A stretch of DNA of 64,000 nt from Bartonella grahamii ATCC 700132 (GTDB lineage: Bacteria > Pseudomonadota > Alphaproteobacteria > Rhizobiales > Rhizobiaceae). Numbering within the stretch: position 1 is the first letter of the stretch; every line of letters begins with the position of its first letter. Positions 21,324 through 31,192 of this stretch are shown piece after piece. Location: contig NZ_JACX01000004.1 in the NCBI RefSeq assembly GCF_000518085.1, positions 62,001-126,000 of the forward strand, written 5' to 3'. Made by a program: the position numbers and the translations under genes. The notes under the pieces were generated by a model that saw nothing but the letters and a program-made list of their open reading frames with translations, did no database searches and was not told the DNA's origin.

Positions 21324-22940
21324 TCATTTAAGCTGTTTTGTAGAACCAAAACCAACACGACACAATAGCATAAGGATGAATAAGATAAAAGTAGAGAAAG
21401 TTCTGTATTCATTGCTTCCTATAGGGGTAATGGATGATGGAACTTGTGAATCAATAATGCCCACAGCATTTTGTTGAAGAGCTACAACGATTCGTCCATA
21501 AGAATCAATAACAGCTGATATTCCATTATTGGCTGCTCGTATGAGGGGGATTCCCAGTTCAACGGCACGAAGTTGTGCTTGTTGAAGATGTTGATAGGGT
21601 CCAGGTGTTACACCAAACCATGCATCATTTGTAATATTAATAATTGCTTGAGGCGAGGAGCCTTTAAAAGTTATTTCATGGGGAAATATTGCTTCATAAC
21701 AAATCAAGGGTAGATAAGAAAATCCGTTTGGCATTGTAACAATTTTGCGCACACTTGCAGCACTATATCCACCAATATTATCGGCAAGGGTACGCAATCC
21801 AATTTTTTTCAATAAATCCTGATAAGGAAGATATTCACCAAAAGGAACCAAATGAAGTTTATCGGAAGTATTTAAAATATTACCTTGAGCATTAATGACT
21901 GCAATTGTATTAAAATATTGTGTTTGGGAATGAGGTAGATCATTGCTGGCTCGTATTGCTCCGATAATAGCCCATTGTTTAGGTTTTAAAAGAGAGGCAA
22001 TGCGCATTGTGATAGATGAGTTATCATAGAGAAGGTAAGGAACGGAAGCTTCGGGCCATACGATAAAATCGGGTTCTGAATTTTGGTCGGTTGTTGGCAT
22101 TGCACTTAGATTCATATGCGCTTCCAACATAGCTTCTCGTGTATTATCACGCAATTTTATATTTTGTTGGATGGAAGGTTGAACAATGCGCACCCAATAA
22201 GAACTTTTTTGATTTTCAGCTGTGTTTTCTATAGTATGAAGACGATAAAACCCAAAACCACTGTGAATGAATATAAGTGATAAGCAAAGAGAAAGTGCCA
22301 CTTTCTTTTTTTCATCTGTTAATAAAACAGTTGGCAAACTGTAGGCTAAGACAGCAAGAATATTCATTCCATAAAGTCCCACGATTGCATCAGATTGCAT
22401 GAACATTGGGGTTGGCATGGCTGTATAGCCAAGAGCATTCCATGGAAATCCTGTGAATAAAAACGCACGCAACCACTCGGACAATCCTAATGCAAAGGCT
22501 AAAACAAAAAAGCGTGCTATTCCTTTTGTCCATAATAAACCAACAATGAAACCAGAAAAAAACCAATAAAGAGAAAGGTAGAGTGGAGGAACTAAAATGG
22601 CTAATGGGACTGCCCAACCAAAAGAATCTGGATCTGTTAACAAAGCATTGCATAGCCACCAAAGTCCGCAAATAAAATAACTAAAACCAAAGGTTCCACA
22701 GCTTAAAGCGTAAATAAAAAAATGTTTTTTATTGTTTTTTGCGGCCCGTATTGAGTCAAGTAAAACAATAAAGAGAGGGAAAGTTAAAAAGCAAAGAGGT
22801 GTCAAATAAAAGGGTGGAAGTGCAAAAGAAGTAAGAGCACCACACAGAAATATCCATGCTTGGCGCTTCCAACCGGTAACAGAGGACAAAAAAACGATGA
22901 AATTGTTTAAAAACGCTGGACTATTCTTTAGGGATGACAT
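21324..22940 (-). CDS. lnt: Apolipoprotein N-acyltransferase
   Basis: Lnt is the inner-membrane enzyme that N-acylates the N-terminal cysteine of lipoproteins. The N-terminal about 220 residues are a bundle of hydrophobic helices, and the rest is a periplasmic nitrilase-like domain. The catalytic elements are visible: Glu in the VWPEASVPYLL segment, Lys in SDKLHLVPFGEYLPY and Cys in LICYEAIFP. The chosen start (22938-22940, MSSLKNSP) lies inside the end of the corC-like gene, a 20-base overlap; another ATG occurs six codons earlier. This CorC-Lnt pairing is common in the order. Confidence 0.94.
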   Translation of the reverse strand: MSSLKNSPAFLNNFIVFLSSVTGWKRQAWIFLCGALTSFALPPFYLTPLCFLTFPLFIVLLDSIRAAKNNKKHFFIYALSCGTFGFSYFICGLWWLCNALLTDPDSFGWAVPLAILVPPLYLSLYWFFSGFIVGLLWTKGIARFFVLAFALGLSEWLRAFLFTGFPWNALGYTAMPTPMFMQSDAIVGLYGMNILAVLAYSLPTVLLTDEKKKVALSLCLSLIFIHSGFGFYRLHTIENTAENQKSSYWVRIVQPSIQQNIKLRDNTREAMLEAHMNLSAMPTTDQNSEPDFIVWPEASVPYLLYDNSSITMRIASLLKPKQWAIIGAIRASNDLPHSQTQYFNTIAVINAQGNILNTSDKLHLVPFGEYLPYQDLLKKIGLRTLADNIGGYSAASVRKIVTMPNGFSYLPLICYEAIFPHEITFKGSSPQAIINITNDAWFGVTPGPYQHLQQAQLRAVELGIPLIRAANNGISAVIDSYGRIVVALQQNAVGIIDSQVPSSITPIGSNEYRTFSTFILFILMLLCRVGFGSTKQLK

Positions 22941-23946
22941 TATTCTCAAGATTCTCATTTTTTGGAATGCGAAAAATACGCAATCGCTTAATCCGGCGTT
23001 TATCAGCTTCTAAAATACGAAATCTATAACCAGGTACAGCTTCGACAATTTCACCTTTGGCAGGAATGCGATCAAGAATGGAGACGATCAAACCACCAAT
23101 CGTATCAACATCATCACCATATTCCCCTACGATAAAATCAGGACCAAGAGCTTTCTCCACATCTTCTAGTTCAGTTCTTGCATCAACGAGCCATTTATTG
23201 TTTGGTTCACGTACGATAGCATTGTCGACATTATCATGTTCATCTTCGATATCACCAACGACCAATTCAACAATATCCTCCATTGAAACGAGACCATCTG
23301 TTCCCCCATGTTCATCAATAACTAAAGCCATTTGAGTTCGTGTAGTTTGCATTCGTGTTAATAATTTGCTTGCAAGCATGGAACTTGGAACAAAGAGAAC
23401 AGTTCGGATCAGATCCAATTCACCGATTGGGGTATGTAAGTCTGTATGGTTTAATTGAAGCAAATCGGATTTCTGTTCGGTTTTTGTTGGGTTGACAATA
23501 AAGCGTGTCATATAGTTAAGAATATCGCGGATGTGAATCATGCCGCGCGGATCATCTAAAGTTTCAGCATAAACAGGTAAGCGAGAATGACCAATTTTTG
23601 CGAAACATTTAAGGGTTTCTCCAAGTGAAGTGTTTATTTCCAGTGCTTCGATTTCAGAACGTGGTATCATAACATCATCCACGCGTGCTTCACGTAAGCG
23701 TAAAATATTATGCAACATAGTACGTTCTTCAGGTGAGAAGAGGGCAGTGTCTTTTTCATTGTCAGTCGTGAGTGCAACGGTAAGATCATCGCGCAGTGAT
23801 GTAGACACACAATTACGACCCCGTAAGAATGAAAACAAATGATTCATCAGAGAATATTTTTCTGTATGATTCGTCTGTTGAGAGGTTTTTTTTTCATTAT
23901 TAGAAGATGTTTGACTATTATTTTGTGCATTTGTTTTGTTTGTCAT
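22921..23946 (-). CDS. Hemolysin/CorC family protein with CBS pair and transporter-associated domain
   Basis: The 341-residue protein has a polar Asn/Thr-rich N-terminus, a CBS domain pair (about residues 95-225, starting REARVDDVMIPRSEIEAL) and a C-terminal CorC/HlyC transporter-associated domain (KWLVDARTELEDVEKAL onward, with DVDTIGGLIVSILDRIPAKGE). The membrane DUF21 domain is absent, as in E. coli CorC (YbeX). CorC has been linked to magnesium and cobalt efflux; the 'hemolysin' label (TlyC) is historical. It sits between ybeY and lnt, as in E. coli, which supports the CorC identity. Confidence 0.88.
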   Translation of the reverse strand: MTNKTNAQNNSQTSSNNEKKTSQQTNHTEKYSLMNHLFSFLRGRNCVSTSLRDDLTVALTTDNEKDTALFSPEERTMLHNILRLREARVDDVMIPRSEIEALEINTSLGETLKCFAKIGHSRLPVYAETLDDPRGMIHIRDILNYMTRFIVNPTKTEQKSDLLQLNHTDLHTPIGELDLIRTVLFVPSSMLASKLLTRMQTTRTQMALVIDEHGGTDGLVSMEDIVELVVGDIEDEHDNVDNAIVREPNNKWLVDARTELEDVEKALGPDFIVGEYGDDVDTIGGLIVSILDRIPAKGEIVEAVPGYRFRILEADKRRIKRLRIFRIPKNENLENNVIPKE

Positions 23947-24031
23947 GGTTTTGAAATCTTCTAAACTTTCTTTTTATAATTAGGTGAATGAGAGGCTTTA
24001 AATGGTATGCTCGTAATATTGATTTTAAAAG

Positions 24032-24523
24032 TTAAATTTTATCATTTACAGACAATTCAGCGTAAGGATCTTTTATGGAAAGCTTTTGCAGAATTTCTCT
24101 TTCGAGCTTTTCCATTTGATATGCTTCATTATCAGTTTCATGGTCATAGCCAAGCAGATGCAAGATACCATGAACAATCATATGCGTTAAATGGTCTTGA
24201 AATGTTTTTCCTTGTTTTTCTGCTTCGAGAACAACAGTCTCTCGCGCAATAATAATATCACCGAGCATGGGACCAGGAGGATTTCCAGCTTTAAGTGGAA
24301 AAGCAGGAAAGGATAATACATTAGTAGATTTGTTTTTGTTGCGCCATTGTGCATTGATTTGTGCCATATGTTTATCATCCGTAAAAAGCAGGCTAATCTC
24401 GCTTACAACATTTGCCAATGAAACATGATGCATAGTCGTCATTAATGCTTTTTCAGTGATATTATAAAGCATTTTCTCATCATTCCACCCTCCGCTTTTA
24501 ACCATTATATCAATAATAATCAT
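24032..24523 (-). CDS. ybeY: Endoribonuclease YbeY (rRNA maturation factor)
   Basis: YbeY is a metal-dependent endoribonuclease acting in 16S rRNA 3' processing and ribosome quality control. The zinc-binding motif HGxxHxxGxDH is present as [11 protein letters not shown] in the C-terminal third. The segment [10 protein letters not shown] is also characteristic. The 163-residue length is typical. The start overlaps the phoH stop by four bases, and the corC-like gene follows after about 85 bases, giving the conserved phoH-ybeY-corC-lnt order. Confidence 0.96.
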   Translation of the reverse strand: MIIIDIMVKSGGWNDEKMLYNITEKALMTTMHHVSLANVVSEISLLFTDDKHMAQINAQWRNKNKSTNVLSFPAFPLKAGNPPGPMLGDIIIARETVVLEAEKQGKTFQDHLTHMIVHGILHLLGYDHETDNEAYQMEKLEREILQKLSIKDPYAELSVNDKI

Positions 24524-25656
24524 GATGAATCAAATTCATTTTTTAATGCACCGCATGCGAATGATTTTTTTTTATTTTGTATTTCGGAATCGCGATCATA
24601 AGCACGAACGATAGCAGCAACAAGTGGATGGCGTATAACATCTTTTTCATCAAAATGTACAATTGCAATATTTTCTACATTTGAAAGAATGCGAATTGCT
24701 TCAATGAGACCTGATTTTTGCCCTGTAGGCAAATCAATTTGGCTTACGTCACCGGTAACAATCATACGTGTTCCTTCTCCAAGACGTGTGAGGAACATTT
24801 TCATTTGCATGGGCGTAGTATTTTGTGCCTCATCAAGAATAACAGCAGCATGGGCAAGTGTTCGTCCGCGCATAAAGGCAAGAGGAGCAATTTCTATGAC
24901 ACCAGAAGCTAAAATGCGTTCTATTTTTTCAGCGGGCATCATATCATAAAGAGCATCATAAAGTGGTCGTAAATATGGGTCGACTTTTTCTTTGAGATCA
25001 CCGGGAAGAAAACCAAGATGTTCTCCAGCTTCAACAGCCGGACGTGAGAGAATAATTCGCTCAATGATACCACGTTCTAGAAGCATTGCAGCATGAGCAA
25101 CAGCAAGATACGTTTTGCCTGTTCCTGCTGGTCCTACACCAAACACAAGTTCAGTATGCTCCATAGCGCGTATGTAAGCATCTTGTATTGGAGTTCTTGC
25201 ATGAATTATTTTTTTATGGGTACTCAACCGTGCTGGTATACGTTTCGTTGCAGATTTGTGTGTTATTGTGTCTTCTTTCTGCTTCTTTGGTATATTTGCC
25301 ATAGCAAGCGCTCCTTTTATATCTGATAAAGTGAGCTCTTGGTGTGTTTTGGTACGTTCATAAAGTTGCTGTAATACATATTGCGCACGTTTTATAACAG
25401 AAATATTTCCACGGATTAAGACTTCATTACCACGCGGATGAATACTAAGTTCAAGTTTTTTTTCGATATAAGCGAGATTTTCGTCAAATTTACCAAAAAC
25501 TGCTTTTGCATATTTATTATTTTCGAAAATCAAAACAACTTGGCTCGGATCTGAAGCGCTTGTTTGTTTCAAGGTATCAGCCTTTTCAAGGGACATATTT
25601 ACTTTTTCTTTAATACGCTTTATTTTTTCGGTTGAAGCTTTCAGCCTATTCTCCAT
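24520..25656 (-). CDS. phoH: PhoH family ATPase
   Basis: PhoH-like proteins are P-loop ATPases, probably linked to RNA metabolism, usually next to ybeY. The Walker A motif GPAGTGKT is visible around residue 185, followed by [19 protein letters not shown], the Walker B segment [19 protein letters not shown] and [10 protein letters not shown]. The N-terminal about 120 residues form a KH-like region ([11 protein letters not shown]). The start is uncertain: an alternative ATG at 25594-25596 ([10 protein letters not shown]) gives a protein closer to usual length. A four-base overlap couples it to ybeY. Confidence 0.93.
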   Translation of the reverse strand: MENRLKASTEKIKRIKEKVNMSLEKADTLKQTSASDPSQVVLIFENNKYAKAVFGKFDENLAYIEKKLELSIHPRGNEVLIRGNISVIKRAQYVLQQLYERTKTHQELTLSDIKGALAMANIPKKQKEDTITHKSATKRIPARLSTHKKIIHARTPIQDAYIRAMEHTELVFGVGPAGTGKTYLAVAHAAMLLERGIIERIILSRPAVEAGEHLGFLPGDLKEKVDPYLRPLYDALYDMMPAEKIERILASGVIEIAPLAFMRGRTLAHAAVILDEAQNTTPMQMKMFLTRLGEGTRMIVTGDVSQIDLPTGQKSGLIEAIRILSNVENIAIVHFDEKDVIRHPLVAAIVRAYDRDSEIQNKKKSFACGALKNEFDSS

Positions 25657-25802
25657 ATCTACATAAATATTGCACGTTTTGTTAAGTAAATTCTATAAAA
25701 GACATTTTTTTAAAAAAGTGCACGTTTTAGATGTAATCATTTTCTTTTAAAATAAAAGAGTTTTCCAAAATATTTATTGTGAACAAGGTTTTAGAAGTAT
25801 GT

Positions 25803-27179
25803 TTATCTATTTGTCACTTCACCAACAAAACTGTTTGAGCTTGCATTTTTAATATGAATTTCTATTACGCTACCTATAGAGGCTTCTGTATCTACGACAA
25901 CAGGTAAAAGCCAAGGGGAACGTCCTACCATTTGCCCTGAGTGACGTCCAGGTTTTTCGATGAGAACGTTAGTTTTTTGACCAATTTTAGAACGCAAAAA
26001 CGCATTTTGTTGCTCAAGGAGAAGGACTTGTAAATGTTGAAGGCGGGCATCTTTTACAGATTCATCAACATGATTTTTCATTGTGGCTCCCACTGTTCCA
26101 GGACGGGGGGAATATTTAAAAGAATAAGCTGAACTGTACTGTACTTGTTGAATAAGTTTAATGGTTTCTTCAAAGTCTTCATCTGTTTCTCCTGGAAACC
26201 CTACAATGAAATCGCCTGAAAAGGCAATATCTGGCCGTGCGGTCCGAATTTTTTCAATAAGATGAAGATAATGAGAGCTTTTGTGTTGGCGGTTCATAGC
26301 TTTTAAGATGCGATCTGAACCTGATTGAACAGGAAGATGGAGGTAAGGCATTAACATATCAAGATCTCGATGCGCGGCAATAAGGCTATCATCCATATCA
26401 CGTGGGTGACTGGTTGTGTAACGCAAACGCTTTAAACCATCGAGTTTTGCAAGATGATAAAGAAGATCGCCAAGACGCCAAGTTTTGCCATCAGCACTTT
26501 GCCCATGCCAACCATTGACATTTTGTCCAAGCAGCGTAATTTCTTTGACACCCGCTTCGATGAGTTGAAGGGCTTCTTCAGTAATTTGCTCAACGGATCG
26601 TGATATTTCGGCACCGCGTGTATAGGGCACAACACAAAAAGTGCAAAATTTATCGCAACCTTCCTGTACTGTTAAAAATGCGCTAACACCTCGTTTTCTT
26701 ACTGCATGTTTATTATGGGGCGGCAAATGAGCAAATTTATCTTCAACAGCATAGTCTGTTTCGATAATTTTTTTTCCTTGTTTGGCTTTCTCTAACAATT
26801 CTGGCAAGCGATGATACATTTGCGGACCAATAACAAGATCCACTGTTGGAGCACGGCGCAAGATTTCACTTCCCTCAGCTTGTGCAACACAACCCGTTAC
26901 ACCAACCATCAGGGGTTTATCAGGTGTGCGCTCTTGACGCATAACGCGCAAACGACCGAGATCAGAATAAAGTTTTTCTGCTGCTTTTTCACGAATATGA
27001 CAGGTATTAACAAGAATAAGATCGGCATCATTGGGAATTTGTGTTGTCACATAGCCTTGCGAACTGAGACTATCAGTCATCCGTTGGCTATCATAAACAT
27101 TCATTTGACATCCATAGGTTTTGATAAAAACCTTTTTCGGAGCAACAGGAGGCGTATTTTTAGGATTTTCTTTATTCAT
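25803..27179 (-). CDS. miaB: tRNA-2-methylthio-N6-dimethylallyladenosine synthase
   Basis: MiaB is a radical SAM methylthiotransferase that modifies A37 of tRNAs that read codons beginning with U. The 458 residues show an N-terminal MTTase domain with three cluster cysteines ([29 protein letters not shown]). The radical SAM motif [15 protein letters not shown] follows, and a C-terminal TRAM domain ([12 protein letters not shown] onward). It is 40 bases from rimI on the same strand, a common alphaproteobacterial arrangement (tsaB-rimI-miaB-phoH). Confidence 0.97.
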   Translation of the reverse strand: MNKENPKNTPPVAPKKVFIKTYGCQMNVYDSQRMTDSLSSQGYVTTQIPNDADLILVNTCHIREKAAEKLYSDLGRLRVMRQERTPDKPLMVGVTGCVAQAEGSEILRRAPTVDLVIGPQMYHRLPELLEKAKQGKKIIETDYAVEDKFAHLPPHNKHAVRKRGVSAFLTVQEGCDKFCTFCVVPYTRGAEISRSVEQITEEALQLIEAGVKEITLLGQNVNGWHGQSADGKTWRLGDLLYHLAKLDGLKRLRYTTSHPRDMDDSLIAAHRDLDMLMPYLHLPVQSGSDRILKAMNRQHKSSHYLHLIEKIRTARPDIAFSGDFIVGFPGETDEDFEETIKLIQQVQYSSAYSFKYSPRPGTVGATMKNHVDESVKDARLQHLQVLLLEQQNAFLRSKIGQKTNVLIEKPGRHSGQMVGRSPWLLPVVVDTEASIGSVIEIHIKNASSNSFVGEVTNR

Positions 27180-27219
27180 GGTGCATGTGTAAATGTTTTT
27201 TACACAAATCTCAATCTAT

Positions 27220-27702
27220 TTACTTAAAAGTTTTTTGCATGATAATTGCATCACCACGACCATCTTTTGACGGGTAGTAGGCAAGACGTTCAGAAATTTT
27301 TTGAAATTCAAAGCGTTGATAAAGGTTCAAAGCAGAAAGGTTTGTGGCTTCTACTTCCAAGAATAATTTTATAGCGCCTTTGTCGTGAAGATGGTGCACT
27401 GTGCTTTCGATAAGAAAGGTACCAATTCCTTGTTGACGATAATGAGGGTGAACAGCAATTGTGATGATTTCTGCTTCATCAAGGATGAGGCGGCATAGGC
27501 AAAAGCCTAAAATTTGATCAGAGCGATCAATGAGAAAAACTTTGTATCCGAAGATAGAGTGATCTGTTAAGAAATTATCAAAAGCTTGTTTTCCCCAAGA
27601 CGGAGTAAAACAATGTTGATGAATTTGATGAAGAGGAACACTATCATTAACTTGTAGCGGAGCAATTCCAAAATTCTTTTTTGTCAATGAAAATTTGAGC
27701 AT
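27220..27702 (-). CDS. rimI: Ribosomal-protein-alanine N-acetyltransferase-like GNAT
   Basis: This is a GNAT acetyltransferase of the RimI type, which acetylates the N-terminal alanine of ribosomal protein S18. The acetyl-CoA binding motif appears as HYRQQGIGTFLIE, and LFLEVEATNLSALNLYQRFEF is the usual second motif. The 160-residue length fits. The ATG overlaps the last base of the tsaB stop codon, and this tsaB-rimI pairing is widespread, which supports the identity over other GNATs. Confidence 0.92.
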   Translation of the reverse strand: MLKFSLTKKNFGIAPLQVNDSVPLHQIHQHCFTPSWGKQAFDNFLTDHSIFGYKVFLIDRSDQILGFCLCRLILDEAEIITIAVHPHYRQQGIGTFLIESTVHHLHDKGAIKLFLEVEATNLSALNLYQRFEFQKISERLAYYPSKDGRGDAIIMQKTFK

Positions 27703-28388
27703 TATTTTTTTTGTGGTAAAGCAAAATTGGTTTGTTGTTTTGCATCAGCGCTGCGTAGATAGAGTGGGCGAGGCGAATTTTTTGATTGTTTGTTTGCGGC
27801 AAGATAAGCATAGTTTACAATATCAGCCGCTTCGCAGGGGATTTTTTCTAGGACAATTTTTTCGTTTATTTTATGGCTTTTAATATGCTCCACAACGACA
27901 TCAGCCGCTGGGCCAGTCAGTCGGGTTTTTTTGGGCAAATCTTCGAGGATATTTTCAATTGTTTTTAATCCCGGCGCTCCCAAAGGTGTGAGATCATTAT
28001 GAAAATTTTGATGGTAGAACATCTCTCTTCCTGCTTCAATGACAACAGTAATTGCTGATGCTGTACTTTTACTGTTTATTACTTGTGCTGCTAACGCTTC
28101 AAGAGCACTCACTCCAACAGCAGGTATTTCAAGTGCTAATGCCAAAGCGCGTGCTGTTGCAACACCGACACGTACACCAGTAAATGATCCAGGTCCAATA
28201 TTGACAGCAATACGCTCAACTTGATCAAGCGTCATATTGGCTTGTGTCATTATTTGTGTAATCTGCTCAATAAGTTTTTCAGCATGTCCTTTGTTCATGC
28301 GCTCATTGATACGCGCAATAACAGATTTATGACGAATGAGCGCAACAGCGCAATAAATTGAAGCAGTATCTATAGCAAGGATAAGCAT
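27702..28388 (-). CDS. tsaB: tRNA threonylcarbamoyladenosine biosynthesis protein TsaB
   Basis: TsaB is the ASKHA-fold partner of TsaD and TsaE in forming t6A at position 37 of ANN-decoding tRNAs. Visible features are the N-terminal MLILAIDTASIYCAVAL, the segment INIGPGSFTGVRVG-like (VNIGPGSFTGVRVGVATA) and the following ALEIPAVGVSALEAL. The 228-residue length is typical. It is the first gene of a tsaB-rimI-miaB run on the minus strand and begins next to a 750-base stretch without genes. Confidence 0.95.
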   Translation of the reverse strand: MLILAIDTASIYCAVALIRHKSVIARINERMNKGHAEKLIEQITQIMTQANMTLDQVERIAVNIGPGSFTGVRVGVATARALALALEIPAVGVSALEALAAQVINSKSTASAITVVIEAGREMFYHQNFHNDLTPLGAPGLKTIENILEDLPKKTRLTGPAADVVVEHIKSHKINEKIVLEKIPCEAADIVNYAYLAANKQSKNSPRPLYLRSADAKQQTNFALPQKK

Positions 28389-29140
28389 AAAAATATTTTA
28401 GTTGAATAAAACGATAAACAAAAGTCCTGCTGTATTTTTAATCTTTTTATTGTCGTATATTTCATTTGTAAGAAAGTTACTAGTGCCAATAAGCAACAAT
28501 ATCTTTTTATGGGATAGAACGAGATGTTGATTTAATCCCTATTTGTTGTCACTTTTTGAATGAGTACCTTGAATATTGTAAGATTCTCTTATTTCAAATC
28601 TACTTATGGTGAGACAATTAAAGTTATTAGCTTGTATATTACAAGCGGAATTAGGGTGAGAATCAAAACTGTTGAAGAAAAGAATAAAAACTCCTTTCAC
28701 GAATCTTTTAAATGTAAGGATTGTCACAAACATTTTGAGCTATCAAATAGTATGATGATGCCATTTGTATTCCATAGTAAGTAAAAGTAAGTTAAAAGGG
28801 GGAAAGCCATGACCCCACATTTTTTCCCAATAAGAGCATATTCTATCAGTCTTTATATAAAAACTTCAGCGTAATGAGAGCAGATGAAAGAAATGGCATT
28901 GTTTTGCATGAGTTGCGTATTTTAATACTACGCCGTTGCAAATCATTATGGACTGAAAAGCTAATTGAAAAAGCAAATTTGACAGTTTTCACTTAAATAT
29001 CAGCTCTTTCAATTTTTTTGTATAGAATAATGAGCAGTTTTTTAGAACTTTTTCTGGTTGTATGAAAGAACTGATTTTAATATTAGTGAACCTTTGGATT
29101 GATTGCATGCTCCATTGAAAAATAATAATAAATGCATATT
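28389..29140. other. Gene-free stretch of about 750 bases
   Basis: Between tsaB and the YeiH-like gene I see no supportable gene. The middle (28527-28740) is a decayed copy of the integrase-upstream repeat. A 74-codon open frame across it (28560-28784) is accidental because it runs through sequence shared with the other non-coding copies. The rest is AT-rich with no feature recognised. Confidence 0.6.
28527..28740 (+). repeat. Decayed copy of the integrase-upstream repeat (plus orientation)
   Basis: The block GAATATTGTAAGATTCTCTT followed by TTTCAAATCT, later TTACAAGCGGAATTAGGGTG, and then TTTAAATGTAAGGATTGTCA matches the reverse complement of copies at 52660-53278 and 54705-55107. It also matches 11196-11412 in the same orientation. 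Only the region upstream of the integrase plus its first codons remains. Confidence 0.7.
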
Positions 29141-30169
29141 TCAAAATGTTATATGGTTCAGATCAATCAATCCTATCATGATAAGGCTACAAGCGCCAAG
29201 AAGGAGTATGGAGAAAGTTGAAGCTAAAATAACGCGCCATCCTGCTTTTTTTAATGAGCGGATATCAACACCTAATCCTAAAGCTGCCATTGAAATGACC
29301 GTGAACAGTTGAGCAATAAGTCTGATCGGGTTTATAGCCGTTTCAGGAATAAGTCCGCTTGAACGAATAAGCATCATGATAATAAAACCGATGATAAACC
29401 ATGGGACGAGAGTGTGTAGACGAAAATGTGTTTGTGCTGATCGACGATAGATGATGGCTAGGATAAAAATAACAGGGCCCAACATTAAAACCCGCACCAA
29501 TTTGACAATTGTTGCAATTTGAACGCTCACGAAAGATATTGGCGCTGTTGCTGCTAAGACCTGTGGTACAGCATAAACAACCATGCCAGCAAGCACACCG
29601 TATTGGTTAAATGATAAATTCAAAAGTGGGTGTGAAAAAGGGAGAAATAAAATAATAAGAACCCCTAAAAGAGCGGTAAAAGCAATTGCTGCCGCTACAT
29701 CTTCATGTTTAGCATGGATGACCGGGGCAGTTGCAACGATAGCTGAATTGCCACAAATGGCATTACCACAAGCGACCAGCATTGCTAAATTTGCAGAAAG
29801 TCCAAAAAGTCTGCCTATAACAAAACTAATGAGGATCGTTATAAATATAACGAATACGATGCTTGCAAGCAAATTCCAACCGGCTGAAAGAACAGCATGG
29901 ATGCTAATGCTTGCCCCTAAAAGAACAATAGCAATTTCAAGAAGCGTTTTTGCACAAAAGACTATACCTTTTTGGAAATATTTGGGCAGATTAAAACAGC
30001 TACGAGTAATTGATCCTAAAAGAATTGCCAAAAAAAGGTTTTCAAGCCACGCTTCTGCGAAAAACTGTTTTTCTATTACTTCTAAACCATAAGCTAAGGC
30101 AGATATGAGCAGGCATAATAGAATACCTGGACCAAGGTCGTTCAAAAATGAGAGTTTTTTCTTTGACAT
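29141..30169 (-). CDS. YeiH family putative sulfate exporter (UPF0324)
   Basis: A 342-residue integral membrane protein with about ten hydrophobic segments, of the YeiH/UPF0324 family. Family members are annotated as putative sulfate exporters, but transport is rarely shown. The conserved segment VACGNAICGNSAIVATAPVI in the middle is the family hallmark, and the segment FAKTLLEIAIVLLGASIS-like region precedes it. The gene stands alone with recR about 50 bases beyond its start on the same strand. Substrate is not deducible here. Confidence 0.88.
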   Translation of the reverse strand: MSKKKLSFLNDLGPGILLCLLISALAYGLEVIEKQFFAEAWLENLFLAILLGSITRSCFNLPKYFQKGIVFCAKTLLEIAIVLLGASISIHAVLSAGWNLLASIVFVIFITILISFVIGRLFGLSANLAMLVACGNAICGNSAIVATAPVIHAKHEDVAAAIAFTALLGVLIILFLPFSHPLLNLSFNQYGVLAGMVVYAVPQVLAATAPISFVSVQIATIVKLVRVLMLGPVIFILAIIYRRSAQTHFRLHTLVPWFIIGFIIMMLIRSSGLIPETAINPIRLIAQLFTVISMAALGLGVDIRSLKKAGWRVILASTFSILLLGACSLIMIGLIDLNHITF

Positions 30170-30218
30170 TTTAATATTCCCCCGTCATTAAAGAGCTAAA
30201 GGTGAAGAGGAAAAAGTT

Positions 30219-30824
30219 TTAAAGATTGGTTCGTGCTTGTACAGCTGCTGCTAAAGTTCCATCATCAAGATAATCAAGCTCGCCTCCTACAGGAACACCA
30301 TGAGCAAGTCGCGTAATTTTAACGGAGAAGTTAGAGAGCTGATCGGTGATATAGTGAGCAGTTGTTTGACCTTCGACAGTCGCATTGACAGCAAGAATAA
30401 TTTCCGTAATAGGATTTTGTACAACACGTTGTATTAAGGTGGCAATGTTGAGTTCGTCAGGACCTATTCCATCTAAGGGGGAGAGTCGTCCACCTAATAC
30501 ATGGTAACGTGCGGCTAAAGTTTTTGCGCGTTCAAGAGCCCACAGATCAGCAATATCCTCAACAACGATGATTGTTGTATCATCGCGGCGCAAATCTGTA
30601 CAAATTGAACAAGGATCAATGGTATCGACATTTCCACAAACAGAACAAATGCCGACTTTTTCTATAGCTGCTTGTATAGCTGCTCCTAAAGGCTCCAGCA
30701 ATGTTTCCTTTTTTTTGATAAGATGAAGCGCAGCACGACGCGCTGAACGTGGACCAAGACCTGGTATACGTGATAAAATCTGAATGAGACGTTCAATCTC
30801 AGGTCCTGCAATGTATTTAGACAT
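30219..30824 (-). CDS. recR: Recombination protein RecR
   Basis: RecR acts with RecF and RecO in loading RecA at gaps during recombinational repair. The 201-residue protein has an N-terminal helix-hairpin-helix ([19 protein letters not shown]), a four-cysteine zinc finger ([16 protein letters not shown]) and a TOPRIM domain with [14 protein letters not shown]. The C-terminal segment THYITDQL-like and [20 protein letters not shown] are family features. It is the last gene of the dnaX-ybaB-recR cluster. Confidence 0.97.
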   Translation of the reverse strand: MSKYIAGPEIERLIQILSRIPGLGPRSARRAALHLIKKKETLLEPLGAAIQAAIEKVGICSVCGNVDTIDPCSICTDLRRDDTTIIVVEDIADLWALERAKTLAARYHVLGGRLSPLDGIGPDELNIATLIQRVVQNPITEIILAVNATVEGQTTAHYITDQLSNFSVKITRLAHGVPVGGELDYLDDGTLAAAVQARTNL

Positions 30825-30854
30825 ATTTTTGTCCCACGGAAAAAATCCGTTTCA

Positions 30855-31178
30855 TTAAAATGGAAGCTTGAAACCTGAAGGGAGCGGTATCCCTGCCGTT
30901 ATACTTTTGGTTTTTTCTTCTATTGCGATTTCGATTTTTGTTCTTGCTTCATTATAAGCTGCCATAATGAGATCTTCGAGAATTTCAGCTTCCTCAGGTT
31001 TGAGTAATGAAGGATCAATTTGAATTGCTGTTATAATATTTTTGCCATTTAAAGTGATATTGACGAGACCTCCACCTGCAGTGCCGGTAGCTTGCAGATT
31101 AGCTATTTCTTCCTGAATCTTCTGCATTTTTTCTTGCATTTCTTTGGCTTTTTTCATCATACTCATCATTTCACGCAT
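30855..31178 (-). CDS. YbaB/EbfC family nucleoid-associated protein
   Basis: A small (107-residue) DNA-binding protein of the YbaB/EbfC family, which forms tweezer-like dimers and associates with the nucleoid. The Met/Lys-rich N-terminal helix (MKKAKEMQEKMQKIQEEI), then GGGLVNITLNGKN and LIMAAYNEA are family features. It lies between dnaX and recR, separated by 14 and 30 bases, the conserved order in most bacteria. Confidence 0.95.
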   Translation of the reverse strand: MREMMSMMKKAKEMQEKMQKIQEEIANLQATGTAGGGLVNITLNGKNIITAIQIDPSLLKPEEAEILEDLIMAAYNEARTKIEIAIEEKTKSITAGIPLPSGFKLPF

Positions 31179-31192
31179 AGGAATAGGTATCC

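Noticed and set aside
28560-28784. A 74-codon plus-strand open frame
   Set aside because: It spans the non-coding upstream part of the integrase repeat and is not conserved in the other copies.
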